The translations under genes and the position numbers were made by a program. From Streptomyces violaceoruber (GTDB lineage: Bacteria; Actinomycetota; Actinomycetes; Streptomycetales; Streptomycetaceae): a stretch of DNA of 64,000 bases. The stretch covers positions 1-64,000 of the forward strand of contig JODI01000020.1 of NCBI GenBank assembly GCA_000720805.1. The letters run 5' to 3'. This document shows, one piece after another, positions 26,387 through 34,439 of this stretch. Each line of letters starts with the position of its first letter. Position 1 is the stretch's first letter. Under the pieces are notes generated by a model. That model made no database searches. It had not been told where the DNA came from and worked only from the letters and a program-made list of their open reading frames with translations.

Positions 26387-26640
26387 CGGAGCGACGAACT
26401 TGAATGCGCATCGTGGCCGGGGTGATGGGATCGCCGCGCAGGACCCTTCGTGTCACGGGATATCCGCCGAGTTCGAAGAGGTGGTCCCGTTCCCTCGGAC
26501 TCAGGTGCAGTCCTCGGGCGAGTGCGGCGAGCATCTGCTGCGACGGCATGGGACCGCGTTGCTGCTCGATCCGGCCGTAGTAGTCGGCCGACATACCGGC
26601 CAGCGCGGCAACTTCCTCCCGCCGCAGCCCGCCGGTACGC
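26387..26640 (-). pseudogene. N-terminally truncated, degraded MmyB-type XRE regulator
   Basis: The minus strand reads RTGGLRREEVAALAGMSADY and then IEQQRGPMPSQQMLAALARG with the following LELGGY-type linker of an MmyB-like regulator. The first 25-30 residues, holding HTH helix 1, are missing because a TAA lies just upstream. After about 26387 the similarity ends, so the ligand domain is lost. The N-terminal part is nearly identical to 27350-27473. Confidence 0.75.
26516..26639. repeat. 124-bp direct repeat, copy 1
   Basis: This segment is identical to 27350-27473 at 122 of 124 positions. It encodes the HTH part of two neighbouring MmyB-type regulators. The repeat ends abruptly at GCCGGTACG, exactly where both genes lose their N-terminus. 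Confidence 0.9.
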
Positions 26641-26660
26641 CCCGGACAACTTGTCCGGGG
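26640..26660. promoter_or_regulatory. Perfect 21-bp palindrome
   Basis: Arms CCCCGGACAA and TTGTCCGGGG surround a single central C. It lies directly at the truncated end of the XRE fragment. The CCGGACAA arm resembles repressor operators rather than a terminator, because there is almost no loop. It could be an operator or the scar of an insertion. Confidence 0.5.
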
Positions 26661-26738
26661 TTAAGCATGCGATGCGGGAAACAGGGACACGACACGGTGG
26701 ACAACCGAGCGCCGCAGTGTTCCGGGAAGCCCGGCGGG

Positions 26739-27428
26739 CTACTTCCGCACGGCGGTCAGGCGCTGGAGTTTCTCGTGGCTCGGTGAGCCGGGCGTCGCGG
26801 AGAAGACGAGCAGCTCCTGGGCCGCGTCGGGGTCCACCAGCAGCTGTGCGTACATCTCGAGCTCGCCGAGTTCGGGGTGCAGGTAGCGCTTGAGGTCGTG
26901 GTGGTGGGTGACGTCTATTTCGTGTCGCCGCCAGACTTCGCTGAACTCCGGGCTGGCTTGCAGCAGGGCCGCGACGATCTCTCCGGCCCGGCCTTGAGGG
27001 TCTGCGGTGTAGGCCGCCCGGAGTTCGGCGGTGAAGACCCTGCCGCGTAGTGCGTGGTCCTCGGGGGGATAGATGGCGCGCTGCGCCGGGTCGGTGAACC
27101 AGCGGTAGGCCAAGTAGCGTGACATGCCGCTGAAGCGGGTCCAGTCGCCGAACAGGGCGACCGCCGGAGGAGTCTGCAGGAGCGCTTCGCCGAACCGGGA
27201 GAACACTATGGCCGGGGTGTCGGAAAGCCGCTCGGCAACGCGCAGCATGGTGGGGCTGACGCGATCGTCACCCGGGCTCCGTGGCGGCGCCGCATGCCCG
27301 CCGAGCTCGAACAGGTGCTCCCGCTCACTGAGGCTGAGGTTCAGTGCCTGGGCGAGTGCGGCGAGCATCCGCTCCGACGGCATGGGACCGCGTTGCTGCT
27401 CGATCCGGCCGTAGTAGTCGGCCGACAT
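26739..27428 (-). CDS. MmyB-type XRE regulator, N-terminally truncated
   Basis: From ATG 27428 the product is 229 residues: MSADYYGRIEQQRGPMPSER (HTH helices 3-4) and then the MmyB ligand domain (WTRFSGMSRYLAYRWFTDPA, PPEDHALRGRVFTAELRAAY, HPELGELEMYAQLLVDPDAA). Family members start about 30-35 residues earlier. Here the frame continues up only to a TGA after GGLRREEVAALAG, so the first HTH helices are missing and DNA binding is doubtful. It is upstream of the hydrolase cluster on the same strand and was probably its regulator. Confidence 0.75.
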   Translation of the reverse strand: MSADYYGRIEQQRGPMPSERMLAALAQALNLSLSEREHLFELGGHAAPPRSPGDDRVSPTMLRVAERLSDTPAIVFSRFGEALLQTPPAVALFGDWTRFSGMSRYLAYRWFTDPAQRAIYPPEDHALRGRVFTAELRAAYTADPQGRAGEIVAALLQASPEFSEVWRRHEIDVTHHHDLKRYLHPELGELEMYAQLLVDPDAAQELLVFSATPGSPSHEKLQRLTAVRK

Positions 27429-27473
27429 ACCGGCCAGCGCGGCAACTTCCTCCCGCCGCAGCCCGCCGGTACG
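27350..27473. repeat. 124-bp direct repeat, copy 2
   Basis: This is the partner of 26516-26639 in the same orientation, 834 nt away. It covers the HTH-coding part of the regulator at 26739-27428. Confidence 0.9.
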
Positions 27474-27610
27474 GGAAAGGCCGCCCGGATCAGCGTTCCC
27501 ATCTCATCCCACACGCACCACGCCGGGGTCTCCGGCCGCTACCGTCCCACTTCGCGTACGGGCAGGGACCACCGGCAGCGGAGCCGGATGGCCGCACGCG
27601 CCAGGGCCCG

Positions 27611-27724
27611 GTCGTCGAACTCCTCCTTCACCGCTCCGATGAGATGCTGTCTGCGCACCCACTGACCTTGTGGGCGCGGTGTTTTGTAGGACCACGACTC
27701 GCTCACGCCCAGGGCTCTCCAGCT
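27611..27724 (-). pseudogene. IS3-family OrfB N-terminal fragment
   Basis: The minus strand reads SWRALGVSESWSYKTPRPQG and then RRQHLIGAVKEEFDD, which matches the beginning of IS3 (IS150-group-like) OrfB proteins (CR.LGVS.SW.YK...P). Nothing else of the element is nearby. The rest of 27474-28099 holds no supported gene. Confidence 0.6.
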
Positions 27725-28099
27725 TGTCACTCCGGCCGACCGGTGCGGACCCCGCCCGACGCAGGAAGCAGTATCAAGCGACACCGGCGCAGTTCGCACG
27801 CCGACCGGCCTGACGCCGAGCAACGGTGGCGGGCCGTGAACGCACCCCCCTCGTCGCCCTGGTCCGTGCCGGAGCCCGCTTCGAGCGTGGCCACCTCGTC
27901 GAACGCTCCGAGAGCCACGCGGCCTGGACGATCACAATTGATCCACGGGTCATGACTCCTTCCCCCTCAGCCCGGCAGCAGGCTGGCGCGTCGGGCCGAT
28001 TAGTTCTGCCGGTTGGCTGAAGTCTCCCTTGTGACAAGCCCGCCCCGCGGATCAGGAAACGCCGGATCCCGGTGTCATGGAGGAGAGATAGAGTCCAGG

Positions 28100-28408
28100 A
28101 TGAACAATCGGATTCGGCTGTACATGTCGATGTCGCTCGACGGCTACATCGCCGGCCCGGACGATCGGCCAGGGCAGAAGCTCGGACGCGACGGTGGACG
28201 GCTCTTCAACTGGCTCGACGACCGGGAGTCCGACGGTCCGAGCGGCCAGGTCTACCGCGAAACGCCGGCGACCGGCGCGGTGATCTCCGGCCGTCGGACC
28301 TTCGAACTCGCCGGGCGCTGGCAGGGCGACCATCACGACGGCGTGCCGAAGAGACGCCATCACCGGAGTTCAGCCGCGCGCCGTTACCTGCGTGCCCTTG
28401 CGTTGTGA
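28100..28408 (+). pseudogene. Truncated RibD/dihydrofolate-reductase-like protein
   Basis: ATG 28100, with AGGAGAG upstream, starts MNNRIRLYMSMSLDGYIAGP, the N-terminus of the RibD C-terminal (DHFR-like) family. The match runs through ETPATGAVISGRRTFELAGR to about residue 88. The last residues are out of frame and the expected 90-100 C-terminal residues are missing. The 3' end converges on and overlaps the MFS gene. Confidence 0.7.
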
Positions 28409-29781
28409 CCGCGATGGCCGTGCACGGGTACGGTGCCAGGTCGGTCGCGGAGCCGGAGGCTGATCAGCGCAGTGATCGTGAAGACGGCGACCTGGTAGAG
28501 CATGGCGTGCCGAAATGCGGTGTCCGCATCAGCGGCGGGGGCATAGTAGGCGAGTCCGGCCGCGGTGACTCCGATGGATCCGCCGAGCTGCTGTGCTGTG
28601 GGCAGCAGTCCGGAGACCGACCCGGCGGCAGGGCCGTGCACCCCGGCCAGGACCAAGGTGAACGCCGACGCGGTGAAGGCGCCGAACGCGGCGCCGCCGA
28701 CGGCCAGCACGGGCAGTGCCGCCTGGCGTCCCGCCGCTGAGCCGATGAGCGGGGCCAGCGCCAGGCACATCCCGGCCAGCACCAGCGACGCGGCGGTGAG
28801 CACCGTCGGCCCGTGCCGGCGGGTGAGAGCGGGGGCGGCTGTGCTGCCGGCGGCGGCAGCAGCGGCGAAAGGTGCCGACGTCAGCGCGGCTGCCAGGGCC
28901 GAGTATCCGACGGCGGACTGAAGGTGGAGGAAGAGCAGGCAGGTGAAGGAGGGCACGCCTGTGTTGAACATGAACACCAGCAGTGTGCCCCTGCGGGCCG
29001 CCCGGTCACGCAGCACCGCGGGATGGATCAGCGGGTCAGGCCGGTGCGGGAGGCTCCGGACGAAATGGCACAGGGCGGCCGCAGCCACGGCGAACCCGGC
29101 CCATGTCCACCAGGGCCAGCCTGCTTCCCGCCCCAGCGCCAGGGGCAGGACCAGCGCGCCGGCTCCCACGGTGACCAGCAACGCACCCAGCTTGTCGACG
29201 CGCAGTCCGTCCGCCCCGCGGGTACGGGGCAGCGCGCTCGCTCCGGCCAGCGAGGCGAGCGCCACCGGCACGGTGAGGAGCATCACCGGCCGCCAGCCGA
29301 GGCCGAAGAGATCGGCGCTGAGGACGAGGCCACCGATCAGCGGCCCGGCCAGTGACGCGACGGCCATGGTGGCGCCGTACAGGCCCAGCGCACGCGGTCG
29401 GCGTGTCGCGGGGGTAGCGGACCGGATGAGCGACAGGACCTGGGGGGCGACCAGGCCGCTGCCCGCGCCCTGCACCAGCCGGGCCGCAATCAGTGATGCG
29501 GCGTCGGGGGCACACGCGCCGGCCACCGAGCCCACGGTGAAGACCACGGTGCCCGCCACGAACAGTCGGCGGTAGCCGTACCGGTCGCCCAGCCGTGCGG
29601 CGGGGATGAGCAGGCAGGCGTACGTCAGGGTGTATCCGGCCAGGACCAGTTGCACGGCGCCGGAAGAAGCGTCCAGGCCGGCCTGTATCGCCGGCGCAGC
29701 CACCTGGGCGACAGTGACGTTGAGCAGTTGCACGAAAGTGGCGCTGAGCACCACCGGCAGCACCAGTCGATGGCCGCTCAC
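28384..29781 (-). CDS. MFS transporter, DHA2 (EmrB/QacA-like) family
   Basis: This 465-residue protein has about 14 hydrophobic segments. MFS motif A is seen after TM2 as PAARLGDRYGYRRLFV (about residues 60-75), the motif B/C region as LIAARLVQGAGSGLVAPQVL and GPLIGGLVLS. It probably exports small hydrophobic molecules using the proton gradient. Its ATG overlaps the stop of the hydrolase gene by 4 nt, so the two are cotranscribed; the LysR gene transcribed away from this pair is the likely regulator. The last residues (PGTVPVHGHRGHNARARR) are a basic cytosolic tail. Confidence 0.88.
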   Translation of the reverse strand: MSGHRLVLPVVLSATFVQLLNVTVAQVAAPAIQAGLDASSGAVQLVLAGYTLTYACLLIPAARLGDRYGYRRLFVAGTVVFTVGSVAGACAPDAASLIAARLVQGAGSGLVAPQVLSLIRSATPATRRPRALGLYGATMAVASLAGPLIGGLVLSADLFGLGWRPVMLLTVPVALASLAGASALPRTRGADGLRVDKLGALLVTVGAGALVLPLALGREAGWPWWTWAGFAVAAAALCHFVRSLPHRPDPLIHPAVLRDRAARRGTLLVFMFNTGVPSFTCLLFLHLQSAVGYSALAAALTSAPFAAAAAAGSTAAPALTRRHGPTVLTAASLVLAGMCLALAPLIGSAAGRQAALPVLAVGGAAFGAFTASAFTLVLAGVHGPAAGSVSGLLPTAQQLGGSIGVTAAGLAYYAPAADADTAFRHAMLYQVAVFTITALISLRLRDRPGTVPVHGHRGHNARARR

Positions 29782-30623
29782 GGCAGCAGCGCCGCAGCGA
29801 GCTCACGGGGCCGGGCGGCGAACGGACTGTGGCTGCCCGGGAGGGTGCGCACGGTGAACGGATTGCCGGGCACGGCCCGGTCGGCTTCCGCGATCATCAA
29901 ATCCTGCACGGCTGGCGGCAGCGCCCGGTCGTCCGCACAGCGCAGGAAGGTTCGCGGTATGCGCCCCCAGCGTTGCGGAGTCACGATGACGGGCGTGGCC
30001 GGGATCGCCAGCGGCAGATCGGGGCTCAGTGCCGAGCGCCAGCGGTCGAAACGGTCCACAGCGGTGTCGTGGTAGTGGGTCTGCCGCAGTTCCTCGACGT
30101 AGGCGGGATCCTGTGAGAGCGGGTTGATCCGCACGGCGCCCAGCTCCCCAGGGTCGCCGAGATTGAGACTCTGGCCCCGGGCCGTGACGTTCTCGGGCGA
30201 GTCGAGATAGTCGAAGAACCGCGACCGTCCGGCAGGCACGAAGGCCGAGAGATAGACGATCTCATCGACGAGTTCGGGTGCACGCTCGGCGGCCAGTGAC
30301 GCGGGGCCGCCGCCCGCGCTGTGCGCGACGAGGACCACACGACGGTGGTGGCGGGCTTGGCGCAGCGTGTCCAGCACGGTCTCGGCGCAGTCGTCCATCG
30401 TCACGGTGGCGAGCGCGGACTTCTCGGTCAACAAGCCCGGCTGGCCCGGCTGGAGGTATCCGCTGGGCAGCGGTGAGTCGAAGCCGTGCCCTGGCAGGTC
30501 GACGGCCACACTCGCGGCACCCAGTGCGGCGAGTGCGCGCTGCGTCGCCGCCCACTGCCCGGAGCCGTGCCAGGCCCCGTGCACGAAGACGAAGACGGTG
30601 TCTGTGGAGGAAAAATCAGTCAT
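29778..30623 (-). CDS. Alpha/beta hydrolase (esterase/MenH-like)
   Basis: This 281-residue protein has the oxyanion strand VFVFVHGAWHGSGQWAATQ, then AVDLPGHGFDSP, and the nucleophile elbow LVAHSAGGGPASL with Ser in H-S-A-G-G. The acid/His region near the end is PGNPFTVRTLPGSHSPFAARP, whose His is the likely catalytic base. Family members hydrolyse esters or lactones. ATG 30623 is chosen for the fit of the first strand; the frame is open further up into the promoter. It is the first gene of a hydrolase-MFS pair, divergent from a LysR regulator. Confidence 0.85.
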   Translation of the reverse strand: MTDFSSTDTVFVFVHGAWHGSGQWAATQRALAALGAASVAVDLPGHGFDSPLPSGYLQPGQPGLLTEKSALATVTMDDCAETVLDTLRQARHHRRVVLVAHSAGGGPASLAAERAPELVDEIVYLSAFVPAGRSRFFDYLDSPENVTARGQSLNLGDPGELGAVRINPLSQDPAYVEELRQTHYHDTAVDRFDRWRSALSPDLPLAIPATPVIVTPQRWGRIPRTFLRCADDRALPPAVQDLMIAEADRAVPGNPFTVRTLPGSHSPFAARPRELAAALLP

Positions 30624-30685
30624 GACCGCATTCCACGTGACCCAGCCCTCATCATCCAGCGAAAGATCTGACAGGATTCCCCGCG

Positions 30686-30700
30686 ATACATTTGAGGTAT
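30686..30700. promoter_or_regulatory. LysR-type regulator recognition site (ATAC-N7-GTAT)
   Basis: ATAC (30686-30689), seven bases, GTAT (30697-30700) is the symmetrical T-N11-A box known from LysR regulators such as BenM/CatM and CbnR. It lies 15 nt before the LysR start and 62 nt before the divergent hydrolase start, where such sites are expected. It is seen in sequence only; binding is inferred. Confidence 0.6.
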
Positions 30701-30715
30701 GACTGGGAGGCTGGC

Positions 30716-31672
30716 ATGGAGGCGCGGCACCTGCGGTACGCACTGGCCCTCGCCGAGCACGCACACTTCGGCCGGGCGGCCAGTGCGCTGGGCATCGCGC
30801 AGCCTCCGCTGTCCAAACAGATCGCCGACCTCGAACGGGAAGTGGGCACCCGCTTGTTCGATCGCACCCGCCAGGGGGTGTTTGCGACGGCTGCAGGAGA
30901 GGCCTTCCTGCCCCGGGCACGCAGGGCGCTCGACGAGATCGCGGCCGCTACGGTCGACGCGGCTCGGGCAGCGCGCGGCGAGACGGGCCGGCTGCGCCTG
31001 GGGTTCATCGCCTCGGCGCTGCTCGAACCCCTGCCAGACGTCCTTGGCCGGTTCGGCCGCGAGCGGCCCGACGTACGGCTGGAACTGCACGAGATGGCGA
31101 CCAGGCGCAGCACGGCCGCGCTCGTCACCGGCGAACTGGACGTGGCCATCAGCCTCGGCCCGCCAAGAGGCGTCGGGGCCGAGCAGTTGGTGTCGGTCCC
31201 GATCGGACACGACCACCTGGTCGCGGTCGTGAGCAGCACGCACCCGTACGCGGGTCAGCCGTCGGTGGACGTGGACCAACTGCGGCGACAGCCGCTGATC
31301 GTTGCGCCCGGGGAGGACGAGCCTGCTGTTGTCACCGGGCTGCGGACCCTCCTGGGTAAGGACTCCCTGGCGCTCTCCGGCGCGACTGTCGCGAGGGACA
31401 TCCACACCATCATCGGCCTCGCCGCCTGCGGGGTGGGCGTCGGTCTGGGACCCTCTCGCATGCTGACGGCCCCACGACAGGGCACGTGGTTCTGCGAGGT
31501 GACCCCACGCACGCCTCTGCCCGATCTCGTCCTGTCCTTCCATGCCCGGGACCGTTCCCCGGCACTGACCGCCTTCCTCGACGTCATCCGCACGAACTGC
31601 CCCGACGTCGGTGCCGCGCTCGACCACCAGCTCGGCCCACTGGGCTCACGAGGAGAAGACGACCACAAGTGA
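30716..31672 (+). CDS. LysR-family transcriptional regulator
   Basis: ATG 30716 has GGGAGG 5 nt upstream. The 318-residue protein has the N-terminal winged HTH (LRYALALAEHAHFGRAASALGIAQPPLSKQIADLEREVGTRLFDRT, about residues 6-51) and a periplasmic-binding-protein-like effector domain (GRLRLGFIASALLEPLPDVL onward). Closest in style to CatR/BenM-type regulators, whose consensus site is found in the promoter. It is divergent from the hydrolase-MFS pair and probably activates it in response to a small aromatic or organic acid. Confidence 0.9.
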   Translation: MEARHLRYALALAEHAHFGRAASALGIAQPPLSKQIADLEREVGTRLFDRTRQGVFATAAGEAFLPRARRALDEIAAATVDAARAARGETGRLRLGFIASALLEPLPDVLGRFGRERPDVRLELHEMATRRSTAALVTGELDVAISLGPPRGVGAEQLVSVPIGHDHLVAVVSSTHPYAGQPSVDVDQLRRQPLIVAPGEDEPAVVTGLRTLLGKDSLALSGATVARDIHTIIGLAACGVGVGLGPSRMLTAPRQGTWFCEVTPRTPLPDLVLSFHARDRSPALTAFLDVIRTNCPDVGAALDHQLGPLGSRGEDDHK

Positions 31673-31699
31673 TGCGGTGTGGGCATCGGTCCCTGTGCG

Positions 31700-32098
31700 C
31701 ATCACGATCTCGGTCAGGACCTGGAGCCAGTACGTCGCGCCCTCCCCGCCGTCACCGATCCACAGGCCCAGGATGTCCCGGTGCCCCTCGGCGGTGACCG
31801 CCGGCTCTGGGACGCCGCCTGGGCGGAGTTCGTACCCTTCCTCCAGTTCGACGTCGAGATCCGGAAGATCGTCTGCACCACGAACGCGATTGAGAGCATC
31901 AACGCTCGGATCCGCAAGGCCGTGAGGGGCCGGGGACACTTCCCCACCGACCAGGCCGCCCTCAAATGCGTCTACCTGGCCGTCATGAGCCTGGACCCGA
32001 CCGGCACCGGACGCAAACGCTGGACCATGCGCTGGAAGGCCGCACTCCAAGCCTTCGCCATCACCTTCGACGGCCGGCTCGCCGCCGGACGCCGCTGA
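31700..32098 (+). pseudogene. IS256-family transposase C-terminal remnant
   Basis: LWDAAWAEFVPFLQFDVEIR, then KIVCTTNAIESINARIRKAV and RGHFPTDQAALKCVYLAVMS are the catalytic Glu region and C-terminus of an IS256/Mutator transposase, ending at TGA 32096-32098. Upstream of about 31790 the match is weak and degraded, and the N-terminal two thirds are missing. Confidence 0.85.
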
Positions 32099-32235
32099 AG
32101 AAATCCGACCGAGTTCCACCGTTCGCTACACAGACCCGATCATGGTGGTATGCGAAGTGCCAGGTTGCCGGGGTCGCCACACGAGCGCTGACGACTCCTC
32201 GCTGATGATCATCCCGGCATGGTGCGCGGCATCTT

Positions 32236-32360
32236 GACGCATCAAGTGACGCGCTGTCTGACGCGGTACGGGACGCACCACGTGACGCGCTGTCTGACGC
32301 CGTACGGGACGCACCACGTGACGCGCTGTGTGACGCGGTACGGGACGCACCACGTGACGC
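32236..32360. repeat. Tandem array: 36-bp unit built of 12-bp subunits
   Basis: Three 36-bp units lie head to tail at 32246-32281, 32282-32317 and 32318-32353, differing at single bases, followed by the first 7 bases of a fourth. Inside them the pentamer GACGC recurs at an exact 12-bp pitch, eleven times from 32236 to 32356. No spacers separate the units, so it is not CRISPR. Frames across it read D-A-x-x repeats but lack a start. It lies between an IS256 and an ISAs1 relic. Confidence 0.9.
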
Positions 32361-32599
32361 CCCTGGCTGGACTGGGTAGATACGTGTTGGCGCAGGTTCG
32401 CCTTCCCGACCGGGCCACCGATTCCGGAGCGGCTTACCGGCAGCACCCTTGTCATGGCGAGCGCCCGGAGCGGTGGGTGAGGCCGACAGCAGCCGACCTG
32501 CCGCATCGGCGATGACCCACCACGCCGAGCCGGGCTTGTCGGACATGGCGACGCCGGCCCGGCGGGCCCATCGGGCAGCCACCCGTGCCGAGCCAGTGC

Positions 32600-33392
32600 G
32601 GTCCAGGCGCCGGGCGATCGCGGTGGACGGCAAGTGCCTGCGCGGCGTGAAGCGACCGGACGGCAGCCGGGTCTTCGTGCTGTCCGCGGTCCGCCACGGA
32701 GACGGCGTCACGCTCACCTCGCGCGAAATCGGCGCGAAAACCAACCCGATCCCCGAGTTCGCACCCCTGCTCGACCAGATCGACGACACGGATCTCGCGG
32801 GGACCGTCGTCACCGCCGACGCCCTCCACGCTCAACGCGACCACGCCACCTACCTGCACGAACGCGGCGCCCACTGCCTGCTGACCATCAAGAACAAGCA
32901 GCGGGGCCAGGCCCGCCAACTCCATGCCCTGCCCTGGAAGGCCATCCCCGTGATCCACCGCGACGACGCGCGAGGGCACGGCCGCCACGAGCAACGGCTC
33001 GTGCAGGTCGTCACCGTCGCGGGCCTGCTCTTTCCGTAGGCGGCCCAGGTCCTGCGGATCCAGCGCCGTCGCCGCCTCCACGGCGCGAAGAAGTGGTCCA
33101 GCGAGATCGTCTACGCCATCACCGACCTGACCGCCGAAGAAGCGAACGCGGCCGAGATCGCGTCTCGGGCTCGCGGGCACTGGATGGTGGAAACACCGTC
33201 CACTGGGTCCGAGATGTCGTCTTCGGAGAGGACAACTCCCAGGTCAGAACCCACTATGCGCCCGTCGTACTCGCTGCCGTCCGTGACCTGATCCGCAGCG
33301 CACTCAAGCTCGCCGGATACGTCAACACCGCCGCCGGACGCCGGGCCCACACCGACCGCCCCCGCATCCTCACTCTCTACGGCATCACATGA
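32600..33392 (+). pseudogene. ISAs1-family transposase relic
   Basis: The plus strand reads RRRAIAVDGKCLRGVKRPDG, then VVTADALHAQRDHATYLHER and LLTIKNKQRGQARQLHALPW. The frame is cut by TAG at 33037-33039 and shifts near 33180 before VHWVRDVVFGEDNSQVRTHY and the end LTLYGIT. The N-terminal 130 residues are missing. The right inverted repeat (33392-33404) is intact. It is related to, but clearly diverged from, the complete element at 16115-17451. Confidence 0.85.
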
Positions 33393-33532
33393 TCAAACCG
33401 GACCAGCCGGGCAAACACCGGGGCCCTGCGGTCAGGAACGGCCGCGCTACCTCTTTTGCCCGCACGCCAGTCGTCTCGGGGTGTACGCAGCGCCTGGCTG
33501 TGCGACTCGGTCGGCGCCCTTGTCTGTTCAAG

Positions 33533-33550
33533 CGTTGTGACCTCACAACG
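33533..33550. promoter_or_regulatory. Inverted repeat upstream of the cupin operon
   Basis: CGTTGTGA (33533-33540) and TCACAACG (33543-33550) are perfect arms around CC, 57 nt before the cupin start. A second, looser inverted pair CGTGAC/GTCACG follows at 33549-33568. They could be operators for a dimeric repressor. Confidence 0.5.
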
Positions 33551-33606
33551 TGACGCCGCGAAGTCACGCCTTAAGGGTGACAGCATCCAACGACGCAGGA
33601 GGTCAC

Positions 33607-33987
33607 ATGCCGCGCACACGTAAGGACGAGGCCCCGATTCTCGTCGACGCGCCAGTCATCCAGGGCCGGTACGCCGAACTCGACGACTACACGGTCTCCT
33701 TCGAGACCTTCCCCGAGGGCGCCGACGGCACCTCGGCGTTCCGCGGGCTGCCCGAGGACCGGTGCCAGTGCCCGCACTGGGGCATGGTCCTTTCCGGTCG
33801 CCTCGTGCTGCGCTACCGCGACCGTGCCGAGACCTACGAGGCCGGCGACGTCTACTACGCGCCGCCCGGACACGTGCCCGTCGTGGCCGCGGGGGCTGAG
33901 ACGGTCGATTTCAGCCCGTCCAAGGAGTTCCAGCAGACCATGGCGGTCGTGGCCGCCAACATGAGCGCCGCCGGAGGTGCGCGATGA
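33607..33987 (+). CDS. Small cupin-domain protein
   Basis: A very strong AGGAGG at 33597-33602 fixes ATG 33607. The 126-residue protein has a single cupin barrel with CQCPHWGMVLSGRLVLRYRDRAETYEAGDVYYAPPGHVPVV at about residues 55-96, containing the GxxL and G-D-x-x-x-x-P-x-G-H pattern. The first cupin motif has His in CPHWG but few other metal ligands, so it may be a binding rather than a catalytic cupin. It overlaps the SnoaL-like gene by 4 nt. Confidence 0.85.
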   Translation: MPRTRKDEAPILVDAPVIQGRYAELDDYTVSFETFPEGADGTSAFRGLPEDRCQCPHWGMVLSGRLVLRYRDRAETYEAGDVYYAPPGHVPVVAAGAETVDFSPSKEFQQTMAVVAANMSAAGGAR

Positions 33988-34409
33988 GCAGCAGCCAGGC
34001 CACCGCCACCACCACCACGGCCCGCGGGCTGGCCGACAAGTTCGTCACCTTCCTGGAGACCGGCGTCGCTCCGGCGGGCCTGTTCACGCCGGAGGTGTTC
34101 TGCGACTTCACGATGCCGCTCTGGCGTATGCAGGCACAGGGCGTCGAGGAGGTCGTGGCGCTGCGCCTGGCCGGTCACCCCGGACCCAGCCAGGTGCCCC
34201 GATCCCGTTTCGATGCCACGACGACGGGATTCGTCCTGGAGGTCGAGGAGCGGTGGGAGCAGGACCGTGAGTCGTGGTACTGCCGGGAGTTGTTCCGCGC
34301 CGATGTTTCCGACGGGTCGATCTCGCAGCTCTCGGTGTACTGCACCGGCGACTGGGACCGCGCGCGGGTGGCCGAACACGGTCGGACGGTGCGGCTGCTC
34401 AGACCCTGA
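33984..34409 (+). CDS. SnoaL/NTF2-like protein
   Basis: This 141-residue protein has the NTF2-like pattern: FLETGVAPAGLFTPEVFCDFTMPLWRMQAQGVEEVVALR, then TGFVLEVEERWEQDRESWYCRELFRADVSDGSISQLSVYCTGDWDR. It overlaps the cupin gene by 4 nt (ATGA). Members act as cyclases, hydrolases or ligand-binding proteins; its activity is not predictable. Together with the cupin it may bind or process a small molecule that the following large regulator responds to. Confidence 0.75.
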   Translation: MSSSQATATTTTARGLADKFVTFLETGVAPAGLFTPEVFCDFTMPLWRMQAQGVEEVVALRLAGHPGPSQVPRSRFDATTTGFVLEVEERWEQDRESWYCRELFRADVSDGSISQLSVYCTGDWDRARVAEHGRTVRLLRP

Positions 34410-34439
34410 CGGCGGACCGGAAAGCAGTATGATCTGATC

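Noticed and set aside
31646-32119. 157-codon minus-strand frame opposite the IS256 relic
   Set aside because: The plus strand contains clear IS256 catalytic motifs, and the minus frame has none.
32246-32353. 36-bp repeats resembling a CRISPR array
   Set aside because: The units are directly adjacent with no spacers, have a 12-bp inner period and there are no cas genes.
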